From contig JAIPMN010009164.1 of NCBI GenBank assembly GCA_020650975.1, positions 288-27,606 of the forward strand: 27,319 bases of DNA, written 5' to 3'. Positions within the stretch are counted from its first letter, which is position 1. The number at the start of each line of letters is the position of its first letter. The DNA comes from Apostichopus californicus (taxonomy: Eukaryota; Echinodermata; Holothuroidea; Aspidochirotida; Stichopodidae). A program made the translations under genes and the position numbers. Under the pieces are notes generated by a model, which saw only the letters and a list, made by a program, of their open reading frames with translations, searched no databases and was not told where the DNA came from. Below, one piece after another: positions 12,045 through 23,717 of this stretch.

Positions 12045-14299
12045 TATCTTTGGGAGCTACTGTAATACAGAAGAAACAAGTATTCTTGGCAAGTCCATGT
12101 CAAGCTGTGAAGATTTGTCTGGACCAGAAATGATACAAGTTGTGCTTAGCAACCAGGTACAAAGGTCATCATAATGGATGTCTGTTTATGAAGAGCTACA
12201 CGAGATGTGCGCATGCGGAGAGTAATCACACCGTTGAGCACGATTGTTGCAACAGTGCAACACTGTGGTTGACATCGGCCTGTCGGTTGTTAATCCTTCA
12301 GTTAAATCAATTGGCGACACTTTCTCTCGTTTTCTAAAGTTGGTTTAATGCCCTGAAAATATCTAGACTACAGGCTTGCTTTACACAGCAGATGTGTTCA
12401 GTTTATAAGACCAGTAACAGATGTCTGTCCTAGTGTACAGCAGCCAAAACAAAACTTTCTGTCCTGGATTTCACAAAACATTTAATTTGTTAAATTATCA
12501 CAGGATATTCCTTTTTCATGCCACTAGAATTAAAATGTATTAAAATATTATATTACTTCAGCTGGATGAGGACAAATTTCTTTTAATGCCAAGACCATTT
12601 TTACATGATTCTATGATGCCTTGCTTCATGACACTTGTTGCGATGGTATGAACAGTATGCAACCTGTATAAATCTAACAGAAACTGGATAATCATACTGC
12701 CAGTACACATGCTTTGAAGCATGACATGAGAGTACAGTATATATGTAATTTATGGTTAGGCCTTTGAATCCTATGTACTGCACTTGTACTGTACATGTAG
12801 GAACTAGTCTCGGTAGCGAGGTTATGGATTGTTGCTTAGTGCTGTAAACACTACAATTAGTAGAGGAGAATGTTTGGATATGTGTAGGGTGACCAGACGT
12901 ACAGCATTAGGCCAGATGCAGGTATGTTCGGCATTTTTTATAAAAGAAATGATTTGAAGTAAACCCAACCAATCTATGTTGGATATTTCCAGAATTTTAC
13001 AACTACACATTTTGAAAAGTACATCTTTTTATTGAAAATGCACATATTTATAAGTATTAACATCATGAATATGTACATTGTAGGGTGCGCCAAAGCTCAT
13101 TCCTGACTAGGAGCCTATGTCATCCTGTCATGTTATCTCCTTGGTCTTTGATGTGTCCTTCATTTTCATGCCAATGTCAGTGGCAACCCTAGATTTTGTG
13201 GCTTCCTTACGATAAAATGATCAAAACTTGCTAAAACTGTGCTACTTCTGTTTGAAGCTGTATATATTTTGAGCAAACTTTTGAGATCTAGGTCTTACCA
13301 CAGACTTGCGTGAGTCACAAGTTGAGTATAAGTAATTTGTAATGCTTGGAGTATTTCTTTCCATTAGCAAAAACAAGTCCTTGACAGGTTAAGTAGGTAG
13401 CTATAGAAACCCCTAATGATTAATATATGTACATATGGTACTGCTACTGTATCAATATTGCAGAATTGGGAATGAATGAACCATGCAAGCTCCCAAAACT
13501 GCCTATACTTGTACTGCTGATCAGGTGTATGGTTTAAACTTGCAGATCATCAAAGACGCTGTTAAGATGCTTTGGCAAATTGCTAAAAGGGACGCCCATG
13601 TTAATCTTTATTGAAAGTCTCCAACTTATTTAACCACTTTGACTTTTTGTCAAACTTGGTGTTTTCTTGGTTTGAAATTTGTTCATCTGGGTAGTTGGAT
13701 ATGAACTTGTCATAATTTGTACTTGCATCTTTCTATTTCTGGTTTGGCAAGAATATAATATTATGAGACCTGGGGTAACTTGCCTCAAAGTATCACCTTC
13801 ATTTGTTGCACTTGTTGTCCTGTGGCTTAGAGTACAATAGAAGTAACACTTGAATTGAGTAGCTGATTACTTTAAATAACAGAACTCTTGTCTAATTTAT
13901 GAGGAAAGCTATTTAAGAAAATACTTTTCTAAATCTGCATATACAGATGAACATCTTGTACCTAAGTTTGATGGAGGTTGGATATGAAATGGTTGGATGT
14001 TTATATTATATTTACTTACTATTCATTTTTGGATTGTAAAAGTCTACAGCAATGAGGCTTTTGTAAATGCCCTTTGACTATGTCCTCCTAAAAAAGATGT
14101 AAAATTCTTCACATTTCAATTTAAAGATCATTTACATTTTACAGCTAATGTACCATGCCTAATCTGAAAATATAGAAAGACTGAAAACGCAGAAGCAATG
14201 AGTACAATTTCTTATTTATTTACTTCTTTTTTTCTCTGCTTATTACGATTATGTTAAAAATTATTTCAACAAAAGTTTTGACTCTTACCATACTGGTCA

Positions 14300-14327
14300 A
14301 TATATATATATATATGTATATATATGA
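14300..14327. repeat. TA dinucleotide microsatellite
   Basis: An almost uninterrupted (TA)n tract with a single G, in the intergenic region between NLE1 and PELO. Likely length-polymorphic. Confidence 0.85.
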
Positions 14328-14646
14328 ATTTATGCGATGGCAGATACATGCAATACATAATTAATTATGCTTCTTTTTATACAACAATCCTGGCATTTGA
14401 TTTGTAGAATATGTTTATTTCATAAGATTTCCATCAACATTTAGGTTGGGGGGGGGGGGGAACCGGTATTCCTTTGCAATAAAACCACATTTATCGCCTA
14501 CTAAATTGAATGTATTTGAACCTTAACACCATAGAATAAACCGTCACCAAATTTATCGTTTTTGGCAAAACTGTCTTAACGTATACCTGGAACTTTCAAC
14601 TTGCAGCAAAAAGGTTTAACAAAAATTTGGCATGCTATGACACTAA

Positions 14647-14697
14647 AATAAACATTTCTATACCTTTTAAAGGTATAGAAAACCACTGCCTTTTATT
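14647..14697. terminator. Candidate bidirectional poly(A)/3'-end element with palindrome
   Basis: A + strand AATAAA (14647-14652) and a - strand AATAAA (14697-14692) face each other across a perfect inverted repeat: 13-bp arms TTTCTATACCTTT (14655-14667) and its complement (14669-14681), separated by one base. Both converging transcripts, NLE1 from the left and PELO from the right, would meet an AATAAA and then a stable hairpin. PELO use implies a 3' UTR of about 0.7 kb; NLE1 use implies 2.6 kb. Sequence symmetry is seen; 3'-end function is inferred. Confidence 0.45.
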
Positions 14698-14778
14698 ATG
14701 GCTTTTTTTGGAAAACTTCAATCCACCCTTTCTGCACAAAAAGTCATATAATTCTGAATAAGAAAGCCAGGCTGATGA

Positions 14779-14971
14779 GAATATACCTAAGAGGATATAT
14801 TCGAGAGGATACACCAAGGGGACATACCCAAGAGGACATCTCAATTAACCAAAAACAACACTGTTGGATGGGTGTAGTGAGGGATATACCAAAGAGGAAA
14901 TACCATGGCAACATACCCAAGGGGGACAATCTCATTTAACTTAAGAAAGCATGCACTGTTGGAGGGATGTA
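14779..14971. repeat. Two diverged tandem copies of a ~90-bp unit
   Basis: ACATACCCAAGAGGACATCT (from about 14822) and ACATACCCAAGGGGGACAAT (from about 14912) begin corresponding segments that both run on to ACTGTTGGA-GG-TGTAG. GATATACC-AAGAGGA-type phrases precede each. The copies have many substitutions, so the duplication is old. Function unknown. Confidence 0.65.
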
Positions 14972-15397
14972 GCAATAGGGAGACGGTTTGGCTACGACCT
15001 CAATAAGAGCAACAAGAGAACTAAACATGCAATTCCCTTCCCCCCATCTGTAAAATGATCTTGCCTGTTCACCAGAAAAATCACCAAATATTCCTCTCCC
15101 CCTGGTTAACATCCACACCCCCCCCCCTTCCCTGCCCCTCACATTGGTTATGGTGTTAAATCATCTCAAGGTGTTACAGCCATTAGCACGACAAATATAC
15201 TCCACCAACCATCCCCGAAGACCTTTGTATGGTTTTGTAATATTAGCGAATGTTTCGACTTTGTCGAAAACATGAAAGCTTTGCTACAAATTATCCCTTT
15301 CCCACAATCATCTAGAAGCACCATAAATTCAAAGTACTTGAAATTTGAATGATTGCACACAAAGAGAGGATGATATATATGAGAGGTTGTGATAAGA

Positions 15398-18300
15398 TTA
15401 ATCTTCATCTGAACTGGAATCGTCGTCATCCTCCTCAATTTCTGGCATCGGAAAACGTAAAAGCGCGCAGACCCCTGTCAGCTGGTTCAATTCTGGAGGA
15501 GGGAAAAGCAATTATCAGAGTTTATAATATATTTTGGCCATCAAAGATAGCATATACTGTGGAGTGTTAGCTCAGTGGTTAACGCCGGTGCCTTCCAATC
15601 ATAAGGTCCCTGGTTCGAGTCACCCCAAGATTAATGTATGTCGTCCAGTTACAGAGTTATTGACAATTCATAATCATGGACGTTAAATATGAATGTAAGA
15701 GATTGACTTCGGTCAGCTTGCGGCTTTGATAAGCCAATCCTGCTTGCAGGAGGATCTAAAATACATACTGCTGAACTGAACCATACACACAGTGAGATGT
15801 GTGAAGGTAGAAAGATACGGATGAACATGATCGCACTATATCACATGTAGTTGTTAATGACACATCACTTTATAATTTTATAATGTTAAATGTGGAGATT
15901 ATTTAGGGCTTTGATCAATTGCTGTCATGCCCATGGAGAAAAAGTCTGCTAAATTTCAATATATCAAAATATTAAAACATGGACTTTAGTTAACAAGTGC
16001 TGCTTTAAGATGCCGCCTTTTGCAAACATTGGCAAATCACTACGAATAATTGTAACTATAACATTCAATTAAATGCTGTTATTATTACTGCAACAGATCT
16101 ATAACACTCTCTGTATTCTTTTATCTGACTTTAACATTTATATCCAATAATGATAATCAGCGATATTCCCTAAAGATACAATTATCTTTTTTTCATCAAA
16201 ATTAAGAACAAACCCCAAGACAGACAATAACTTACGCTCTCCAGACACATGTAGGCTTGAAAACAGCTTGACCTCACCGCCATTGTCTCTGACACTCTCA
16301 ACGAGTGAAACATACCGCTTTCTTGTTGCTATATCTTTTGACCTACAAAAATAAATCAATAACATAAATTTTTAAGATAGCATGTCACCTTTCATAAACA
16401 TATTTCGATTCTAAACCGTTGTAGTCTCAATTTCCGTGGACGACATCTGATTTTTTTCCAGATCTATATAAGTTTTATTTTTCATCCAGCAAGGCACACT
16501 TAGTCTGAAGATAGCCTCAATGGTTTAATGATGGCTAGGACTTCAAAAATAGCACAGATTTTACAATTCAACGTTTTCCAGGATTGGGATCTATATAATT
16601 GCAGAAAAAAAAAAAAACAGCTTTAAACCAAAGATTTAAAAAGACATGAGTATTGCCCCCAACCTGTAATAGTCTGCTACTATTTCAAAAGTACTTTCTG
16701 TGGGTCCTAAGTACCCACACCCCCACCCCCAACCTCCAATGAAAATTTATAATAAAAAAAAATTCTGGACACTAAGAGGATAAATGTAACTTTGAAGGAA
16801 GTTGTATGATTTTTAAATATACATTGGGGGAGATACTGACGACCATTAAGTAAATCTGGTTAAGACACACGTTGATACTTTACCTGAAGAGTTCGTCACT
16901 TATGAGAAGGGTTTCGATAGCCAGAGCTTCATTGGCAGCCTCTACACATTTCAGTCTGGAGAAGAGAAGGATGGGTAAAAGTAATCAGAAAATCCACATT
17001 TGCAAAAACTAAAGGTATAGGGGAAGATGCTATAGGAAAAAGGGGTGGGTGGTATGGTTTGGGGGGGGGGGAGGGGAGTGAGAAAGGCCAAAGGTTTGGA
17101 CATTGGTAATGTTGAGTTGTGATCAATGAATATTTTAGAGGCCAACATTCCTAGAGTTAATGACTCTCAGATGAACAAATGCTCCAGACTTCACATTCCC
17201 AGTAGAAGGCAGATGTAATATGTGCCTTGAGCACCGATAAGGACACAACATAAAGATCTGACCAGGAATCGAACCTGCAATCCTTAGATCACAAGTGCAT
17301 TGCCTTTCCATTTGATCAATACCCTCCACATAGACCTCAAAACTTGAGTCTGTTAAACAGACTCGACCTGACCTTAAATATGAAGTGACCCATTGACCGT
17401 TCTCATAACTAACTAACTAGAACCAAGGTCAGGAATCTTTGGAGTAACTCACCCGTAAAATGCTCTGTCAGGTTCCGTTTGAAGCATACTGTAAAACGAT
17501 CCCAGAGCTCGAACTTCGCCCGATGCTTTGGTATCTGCCAGCTTTACTTGCAGAGCAGGATCGGCTAATATTTCTGATCAAAAGGAATTCATTGCAAGAA
17601 GGATGTTATTTATGGACTTGTGGAATGTTACTTTTTGATGAAAAAAAGATGAAATTTTGTTCAAGAGGAAGATGCAACCACACAAAAACTATGTTTTCTT
17701 CATATTTTCTTTCATAAACAAAGAAATAAAAAGCAAAGTATTTTTTACAAATCTATCAAATTACCTTTGAGGACATGTTTGTGGCCAGATGATGCATGAA
17801 CCAAGATGAACTTGGACTTGTTTTCCAAAAGTATCTTATTATCCTGTTTGCCAGCTTCTTGAAAAAGATACTCATAAAACTGATCCTGAAATCAAAATGG
17901 TAAGACTGAGATCAAAGACACCCATAAGAATGAAGCGATAATAAACGCATAAATCAAAGAAATAACTCGAAATTCTCTCCGTCTCAGATGAAAATCAAAC
18001 AGATGGAGTCACCAAATGCAGTATAGTTTATCTCATTAAATACTAACTTACTTCAATCAGCTACAAGTTATGTCATTTAAACCAGATGCTAGCACAAAGA
18101 TAGCACAAGTATTGATCCCAACCCATTCCAACTGAAGTATCTAAATAATACATTAAAGTGAGCTAAATGGTCAAACACATCATAGTAAGAATACTGTAAA
18201 GTACATTGATAATAAGCTGTTTGTGAAACCAGAAGAAGGGACTCAAGTGAAATGTCACTATTTAACTTTCATGCTTTCTTTCTAGTCAGAAATGTCCTAA

Positions 18301-21300
18301 GACTTCAAATTTTATGTACACGTGCAAAACAGTCATATGGCTTTGACATATGGCACCAAGGAAAAGAAAATTTGCACGCTGATCTCTAACCCACAATTTC
18401 GCTAAACAGTAAAGTAATTAACATTATATTACTTTGGACTTAAAAAGATAAAGAGAAAAAAGGAGAAATTTGGCATTTTCAAATTCTAACCTTGAAGGTC
18501 AAATCTGACTCTAGCAATAAATTTTTTTTCCACTTTTAAGTTTCTTTAAAACTTACCACTCATTTTTTTCTGTTATTCATTTACTTTTGATTTGAATTTG
18601 AATTTTGCTTTTTTTTAATTTGAACCTGTTTTTACCTTTACAAACCCTGGACTGGCTACAATGATACACTTGACAACTGCAAGAGAAGATTATGATAATT
18701 AATATTCTGACATTTTTTTATAGACAAATTTGTTGGTGATATAAGAACATTCATGTTGTGCATGTTACTGTATCATATACATTAAAGGTACATACTTATG
18801 GTATTCTGATGTGGCAGAAGAAAGCCCTAGCAGTTTTCAATACTCATTTGTGCGACTACAACAAAGAAATGACTGTTCTGAAGATTTAAACATTTTTGTC
18901 CTTCTCCTTATCCATTGCAACTTTCCTGATCGTCGTTGAACAATACATATTCTTACAGATAAGTGTCATTTTACATGTGATTCATAAACAGAAACCTTTC
19001 TCATACATTAAAAACCAAAAGATTTGGTTCTCTATTTTTCTGTTACGATAGTTTAAATTGTCTTACCATCAAATTTGATATGCCTTAGGATGCCTTGCAT
19101 AACAGCATCATAAAATTTGATGAGTCCTTTATCATGCCGACCACACAAGCCCTTCCTCTTCCTCGGAATGGTATGTTCCACTTTGGTTCTCACCAATGTC
19201 ATGCTGGGGGTTACCAAACACACATGGGCTAGACCCTCCTGGAGGACGACAGCCGCCACATCGGCTGATTGGGTGACATCACAAGCCATTTCTTTGAAAA
19301 GTTAAATAACATGGAGAATGTACGGCTAAGGTCTGATGAAGAACATCAAGCAAGTACGATTACAATCTTCACTGTCTGGATGATACTAAAACCATGACAT
19401 ACCAGAACCATTACTAGAAACATATATCAGAACATTTGTTTCTCGTCTGTATTTCATATATGAATCACTAAACCTTGCAAAGATCAAATGTCAGTTCCAG
19501 TTTCATATATTCTAGTGTGGTCAAAGCTTGTATTGCTAAGTATCATACCATAAACAAAAATAAACTCTGTACACTTCAGGAAGTATAGTCAAAATGCACC
19601 AAATTGTTTCAAAAGAAGGGTAAACCAAAAAGTTGTGATCGAAGTGAGATCACGGCCAGTAATCACTGAAACCTCTTTGGAGGACAAACTTGGGGTCCAC
19701 CTGCAAATTACACAGGCAAACACATTGGTCACATTATTTGACAAGCATATAAGTATGTTAGTAAACTAACCAGAAATGCTATGCATTGTCCCATACAGTT
19801 AGTCTTATTTGAGTAATCAGAGAGCAGAATGCAACGGAAATGTTTTACAAGTTACCGATTCGATCTAACGCAACGACGTCCCAGACTTTCTTAGCTAATG
19901 TGAATTTTCGATTCAACTCCAGATCCAAGGTGTGATAGGCACCCATCTATAAAGACAGAAGACAAAAAGGAGAAAAACATTAATCTGTTGAGCTGCATCC
20001 AGAATAAACAGCATTATGTTGTGTTATGTTGTGTTATTTAAACGTTGATTAAATGCATTATGTTGTGTTATTTTGTGTTATTTACGTTGATTAAATGCAT
20101 TATACTAAAAAAATAAGCAAACAACCATCCACAGTCAGCCTAAATGATCTCTTTCTTGACTAAACAAAGCCCATCATAACATTAGCACATGAGTGGTTTG
20201 GGGATTGTCAGGTAGTAATAGTTCCTGCAACCCTCCAAAATGAATAGAGATGCTGGAAAAATGTATTATAAACAACAACCAAAAAGCCAGTTGGCTTTGT
20301 GATTCCTTGCCATACAATTTGCTCAAAATTCCTAATAACTGAGTGAGTTAAATTTGTCCAAGAATTAAGTGAGAACCAGCAAAGATCAGAGATTTTTGGA
20401 GAGAAATATAGACACATAAATGTATGAATGAAAGGACATTTTCTTTTACCAATTTTGATCGAGCAAATCAGTGCTGCCATCTTGCAACCATCCTTTTAAT
20501 AATTTTTATTAATGAATGTGAGCCTAACATGACATTGTTTATACATTGTGAAATATTTTCACAACTTACTGCCAAAGCAAAAGTCACACTAGTATAAATC
20601 ATAGAGAAAATGACCAAGTTTGAGACCATTTGAGATAACCTATAGACCCCTTTAGCCACCCACCCCCTACCATTTGAGATAAGCTGTTGACCCCTTGAAG
20701 CTCAGAGAGTGAAAACTGATAAGGGAAAACCTGAGTATTTTGAAGCAAGACTATCAACTCCTTGAAGCAGATATCATTTCCTGGATGATCATATAAAAAA
20801 TACCTTCTAAAATTTATACTGATGCCAAATAATTTAAAGTTTACTCGATTGCAAACGATTTCAAATTTTATATAGTTGCTAATGTTCAACATAAAGAGCT
20901 TACCAACATAAATATGTGGTTTACTTGAATGCAAAGTTTTCAAGTTTCTACTTGATCTCATGAAGCAGTGTTGCTAACACTCTGCTTAAATTTTTGATAA
21001 AGTTCAACCACTGTATGGAAAATTAGATGGAAGAATTTCCAAAACGCAATTATCCGCTTTGAGAAAAAATGAACCAAAAACTGCATGGCAGTGTTTCGTT
21101 AACAGTAAAGTTACTTGGTAATCCAATTCATCTCATACCTTAACATACGGATTTTCTGCGATGTTCCTTCCTTTAACTCTGAGAACACCCGCTTGCACAT
21201 CAAAGTCAAGGTCTTCAACTGAGATAGTAAGTGTAGTCCTCACTCTGTTACTTGTACTGCTACCAGTCGATGACTCCATCGTTACTTTCCTAACAGTTGT

Positions 21301-21382
21301 GGACCTTAAACTGTCTCCTGCAGCAACTAAATTGTAAGCATGCCACATGTCTTCTGGCTCCTCTGCGATAAGGCCAATTTGA
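15398..21382 (-). CDS. PELO: Pelota (Dom34) mRNA surveillance / ribosome rescue factor, 5'-partial
   Basis: eRF1-like protein that, with HBS1L and ABCE1, recognises ribosomes stalled with an empty A site and splits them (no-go and non-stop decay); cytoplasmic. Exons on the - strand: 21382-21139, 19946-19856, 19291-19067, 18676-18636, 17885-17765, 17573-17453, 16955-16884, 16342-16236, 15492-15398 (TAA 15400-15398). All are GT-AG with matching phases, 1117 nt. They give 371 residues after a split codon, exactly the count from human Gln15 to the end. Markers: [13 protein letters not shown] and [13 protein letters not shown] (eRF1_1/Sm-like domain), [20 protein letters not shown] and IPRKRKG (eRF1_2), [32 protein letters not shown] (eRF1_3). 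No GGQ motif, as usual for Pelota. The tail is acidic-serine rich ([12 protein letters not shown]), like the human phosphorylated tail. The exon for residues 1-14 (about 41 nt, ending in phase 2) was not found on either side up to the next gene. Confidence 0.96.
15560..15782 (+). mobile_element. tRNA-derived SINE, second family
   Basis: The head has a near-canonical A box, TTAGCTCAGTGG (15567-15578), and B box, GGTTCGAGTCA (15612-15622), at tRNA-like spacing. The body phrase TTCGGTCAGCTTGCGGCTTT (about 15710-15729) and a GCTGAACTGAA tail follow. It lies in the last PELO intron, antisense to PELO. The head differs from the SINEs at 8238 and 17335, so this is a separate family. A true tRNA gene is rejected because no acceptor stem closes and the sequence continues into a SINE body. 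Confidence 0.75.
17135..17335 (-). mobile_element. tRNA-derived SINE, truncated, same family as 8238-8630
   Basis: Read on the - strand it repeats the head of the NLE1-intron SINE: CACTTGTGATCTAAGGATTG, then B box GGTTCGATTCC (complement of 17265-17275), CAGATC and TTGTGTCCTTA. The translated shadow [13 protein letters not shown] matches [13 protein letters not shown] of the other copy, confirming kinship. It loses similarity after about 100 bp of body, so it is 3'-truncated or decayed. In a PELO intron, sense to PELO. Confidence 0.72.
20011..20102. repeat. Tandem repeat, ~43-bp unit, about two copies
   Basis: Two adjacent units (20011-20054 and 20055-20097) start with GCATTATGTTGTGTTAT and end with CGTTGATTAAAT, and a third start GCATTATA follows. 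They differ by a few bases and a 2-bp indel. Within a PELO intron. The nested GTTGTGTTAT repeat suggests replication slippage. Confidence 0.85.
20626..20695. repeat. 45-bp-spaced imperfect direct repeat
   Basis: ACCATTTGAGATAACCTATA and ACCATTTGAGATAAGCTGTT, each followed by GACCCCTT, occur 45 bp apart in a PELO intron. A small local duplication. Confidence 0.7.
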
Positions 21383-22319
21383 CTGTTGGAAGAATGGGAT
21401 TGGATGTAAGGGATGGGGTGGAGAAAATGACATGTTAATCTACTAAAAGGAAAGGAAAGATTAAAGTCATGTGAGGCTACCATATATACTAGCTTGGTAG
21501 TACAAACTAAAACCACTTGATACTACTATCTAAATGTTTAGTAAAGTGAATATATTGTAATTTGTAGCATGTGGATCATACTTCAATGTACTTTGAGATA
21601 TCAAAATAAAACAAAAATTGTGAGCAACCTGCTTATCCAATATCTACTCAAAAGCCTGTGTTAGAGAATGTGTCAAATTAAGTGGGCCTAATGTTTTGAT
21701 TCTAGCAGGATCTTCTTCAGAGGCTGAATGACAAGTAACATTAAATTAGGAATTTTGTCCCTTGTATTTCCTACTCAAGCCTAATGTTAGGTCGAATCTG
21801 ACCTAACTTAGGCGAAACTACTGAGTACACGTGTACTCTGTATAGGCTTTGTGAAGGCCTTTGCCAAGATTCAGGCTGTAACCCAACATATTATTAGGCC
21901 TAGGCTATAACTGTTACTTTAGACTAAACAATAACAATTAACATAACATGCCAGTCCAATATGAAGGCTTAGGCCTATTCATCCCCTTCTCTGATTTCGA
22001 ACCATTCGCTAGTAAGACTTCATGCATTGTTATAGAGTTTGGGTGTTCATAACTACCGTACTTTAAGTCAATTTGTTGTGTGTAGTCCTTTTACTGATAT
22101 ATCATGGGACATAGGCCTATGTATTTACTACACCAGTACTCATTTCGTTAAACAGGTCCGAGTAATATCTGTTACGATAAATGAACATATTTCATTCTCG
22201 CAGCTTACGAACCCTGATCCATCCTTCTCTAGATGTCTGTGTACTTGTTTCATCCTTCATTCGTCGGAGTTTTTCCACAACGCCAATAAAATTCAGTTTC
22301 CGATATATATTTTCCCCAG

Positions 22320-22400
22320 GCAGTGATAGAAAAGATAGAGAACATGATCGAATATTCTTGCAACATATGTGGCAAAATTGACGCCAAGTTCGAAAAGGGT
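22320..22400 (+). other. Candidate orphan exon with a CNICGK zinc-finger-like motif
   Basis: After a good acceptor (ATATATATTTTCCCCAG) an open frame reads AVIEKIENMIEYSCNICGK and then IDAKFEK, followed by GGTGAATAG, which offers a weak donor (GTGAAT) and otherwise a stop. The Tyr-Ser-Cys-x-x-Cys-Gly-Lys phrase is exactly the first half of a C2H2 zinc finger, but the His pair is absent before the end. It may be an exon of an unrecognised + strand gene, a relic of a zinc-finger or transposon gene, or chance. No partner exons were found. Confidence 0.25.
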
Positions 22401-22689
22401 GAATAGATGTGATAGTTCAGATATCACCGTTTGCTTTCAAGCAAAACTTATATGGAAGCGGATCTAGCAGGAAGGACCTTTGGTAGAATTTCTAGTAATG
22501 TTTTAACATGATGAATTTTCGGGCATCCCCCTGCGACCTTTCAAGTGTCTTGCCATTTAAATACAATGTGCACAATATTTACAATATTTTGACAGTACAT
22601 TATTGCCATTTGTAGGCAATTACATAAGATAAACTAATTACTAGCCAACTATATATTATCGCCATTTCTAGTATCAATAAAATAATCTC

Positions 22690-23035
22690 TGACTGACTGA
22701 TAACTGACTGAATGACTATTTAAACAACTGTCTGTTTCACAGACTGACTGTTTTACTGCCTGCGGTACTTAATAACTGATTTAGTTTAGTTAGTTTGAAA
22801 GGCTGACTATTTAACTGACTGACTGACTGTTTCATTGAATACATATAGCTGACTTTTTAACTATCTGACTGATGTCTGACTGTACTGACTGACTGTTAAT
22901 CGGTTTCTGGCTGACTGTCTAACTAACGTACTGTTTAATGAACTGACTGCTTAACTGACCGACTGACTGTTTAACTGACTGTCTGTCTAACTGACAGATT
23001 GGCTGCTTAAAAGACTGAATGTATGTTAACTGACT
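22690..23035. repeat. Degenerate GACT/CTGA satellite-like array
   Basis: About 345 bp dominated by ACTGACTGACTG with recurring TTTAACTGACTGACTG phrases, interrupted by substitutions and short spacers. A decayed tetranucleotide microsatellite with a higher-order unit of roughly 16-40 bp. No coding content. Confidence 0.85.
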
Positions 23036-23686
23036 CATTGATTCACAAAGTGCAGACTGCATTTAATTTTGATGAAATCGTAAATAAGAGAATCAGTTCA
23101 AATTTTGAGTTCAACAGCTAGAGTCATATGGTAGCCTATCGTGGTGATGAAAAGATAGAGGTTGACCTTTTGTTACACATGTAATTTTAGGGAAATGTAA
23201 ACGTGCTTGTGTTCTGTTATAACTAGATCACGCTGATTTGAAACGGTCATATCGCGGCTGGGGTCCTCGCTGGATTCAAGGCTAGGCTAAATACGTCACG
23301 ATTATACATCTCGTCACAATAAAAAACAAAAGTATCATTTTATTGAATTATCATATGCATGAGGCCTATCTTATTCTTATTCTTTTTTTTTTTTTGGTAC
23401 AAAACGCTCCGTTATTTAATGCAACTGCCATATTAGGCCATCATGACCAAGAAGGCGAGGAATTTTATAAAAAAGTAAGATTAAACTGCTTTAGATTGTG
23501 TATCATCGATATCATATCTACCTTCAACAACAACAACATCCTAACTACAGAGACCATGGACAGCTCAGCAAACTTTTTAAATATATTGGTTCCAATGTTA
23601 ATTAAACATAACGATCACAGAAACTTAAAATAATGCTTCTGAAGAACACTGGTCATGATGACATCACATACTATACCTACTTTGAC

Positions 23687-23717
23687 CATGGAGCTATAAA
23701 CAGTTTATAGCTCCATG
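23687..23717. repeat. 31-bp near-perfect palindrome
   Basis: CATGGAGCTATAAAC (23687-23701) and its exact complement (23703-23717) are separated by one A, giving a 15-bp perfect stem. It resembles the inverted repeat at 26119-26154 (shared CCATGGAG and TAAACAG elements), suggesting a family of short palindromic repeats. Confidence 0.85.

Larger units (their letters stand above)
12045..15397. other. Intergenic region between convergent NLE1 and PELO stop codons
   Basis: No ORF here resembles a known protein. It must contain both 3' UTRs. On the + strand, candidate poly(A) signals are ATTAAA at 12529-12534 (nearest), AATAAA at 14478-14483, 14535-14540 and 14647-14652. On the - strand there is AATAAA at 14697-14692. 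Other contents are a TA microsatellite (about 14300-14327), a 13-G run (14448-14460), a 27-bp palindrome (14655-14681) and a diverged tandem repeat (14779-14971). The actual polyadenylation sites cannot be chosen from sequence alone. Confidence 0.6.

Noticed and set aside
12888..12940. AGGGTGACCAGACGTAC phrase resembling ends of some transposable elements
   Set aside because: Only a short match and no inverted partner could be located; too weak to call an element.
15561..15630. Possible tRNA gene
   Set aside because: A and B boxes are good, but no closed acceptor stem is seen and the sequence continues into a SINE body and tail.
17057..17078. G-rich tract as a G-quadruplex
   Set aside because: It is mostly a homopolymer run in a PELO intron; simple low-complexity sequence explains it.
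17460..17717. 85-codon + strand ORF
   Set aside because: Antisense to the PELO exon 17573-17453, which has clear Pelota similarity on the other strand.
19117..19305. 62-codon + strand ORF
   Set aside because: Antisense shadow of the PELO exon 19291-19067.
22210..22260. Minus-strand ATGAAGGATGAAACAAG frame before GTAAGC as PELO exon 1
   Set aside because: Starts Met-Lys and ends at a donor, but the peptide does not match the Pelota N-terminus and the phase at the donor is 1 instead of the required 2.
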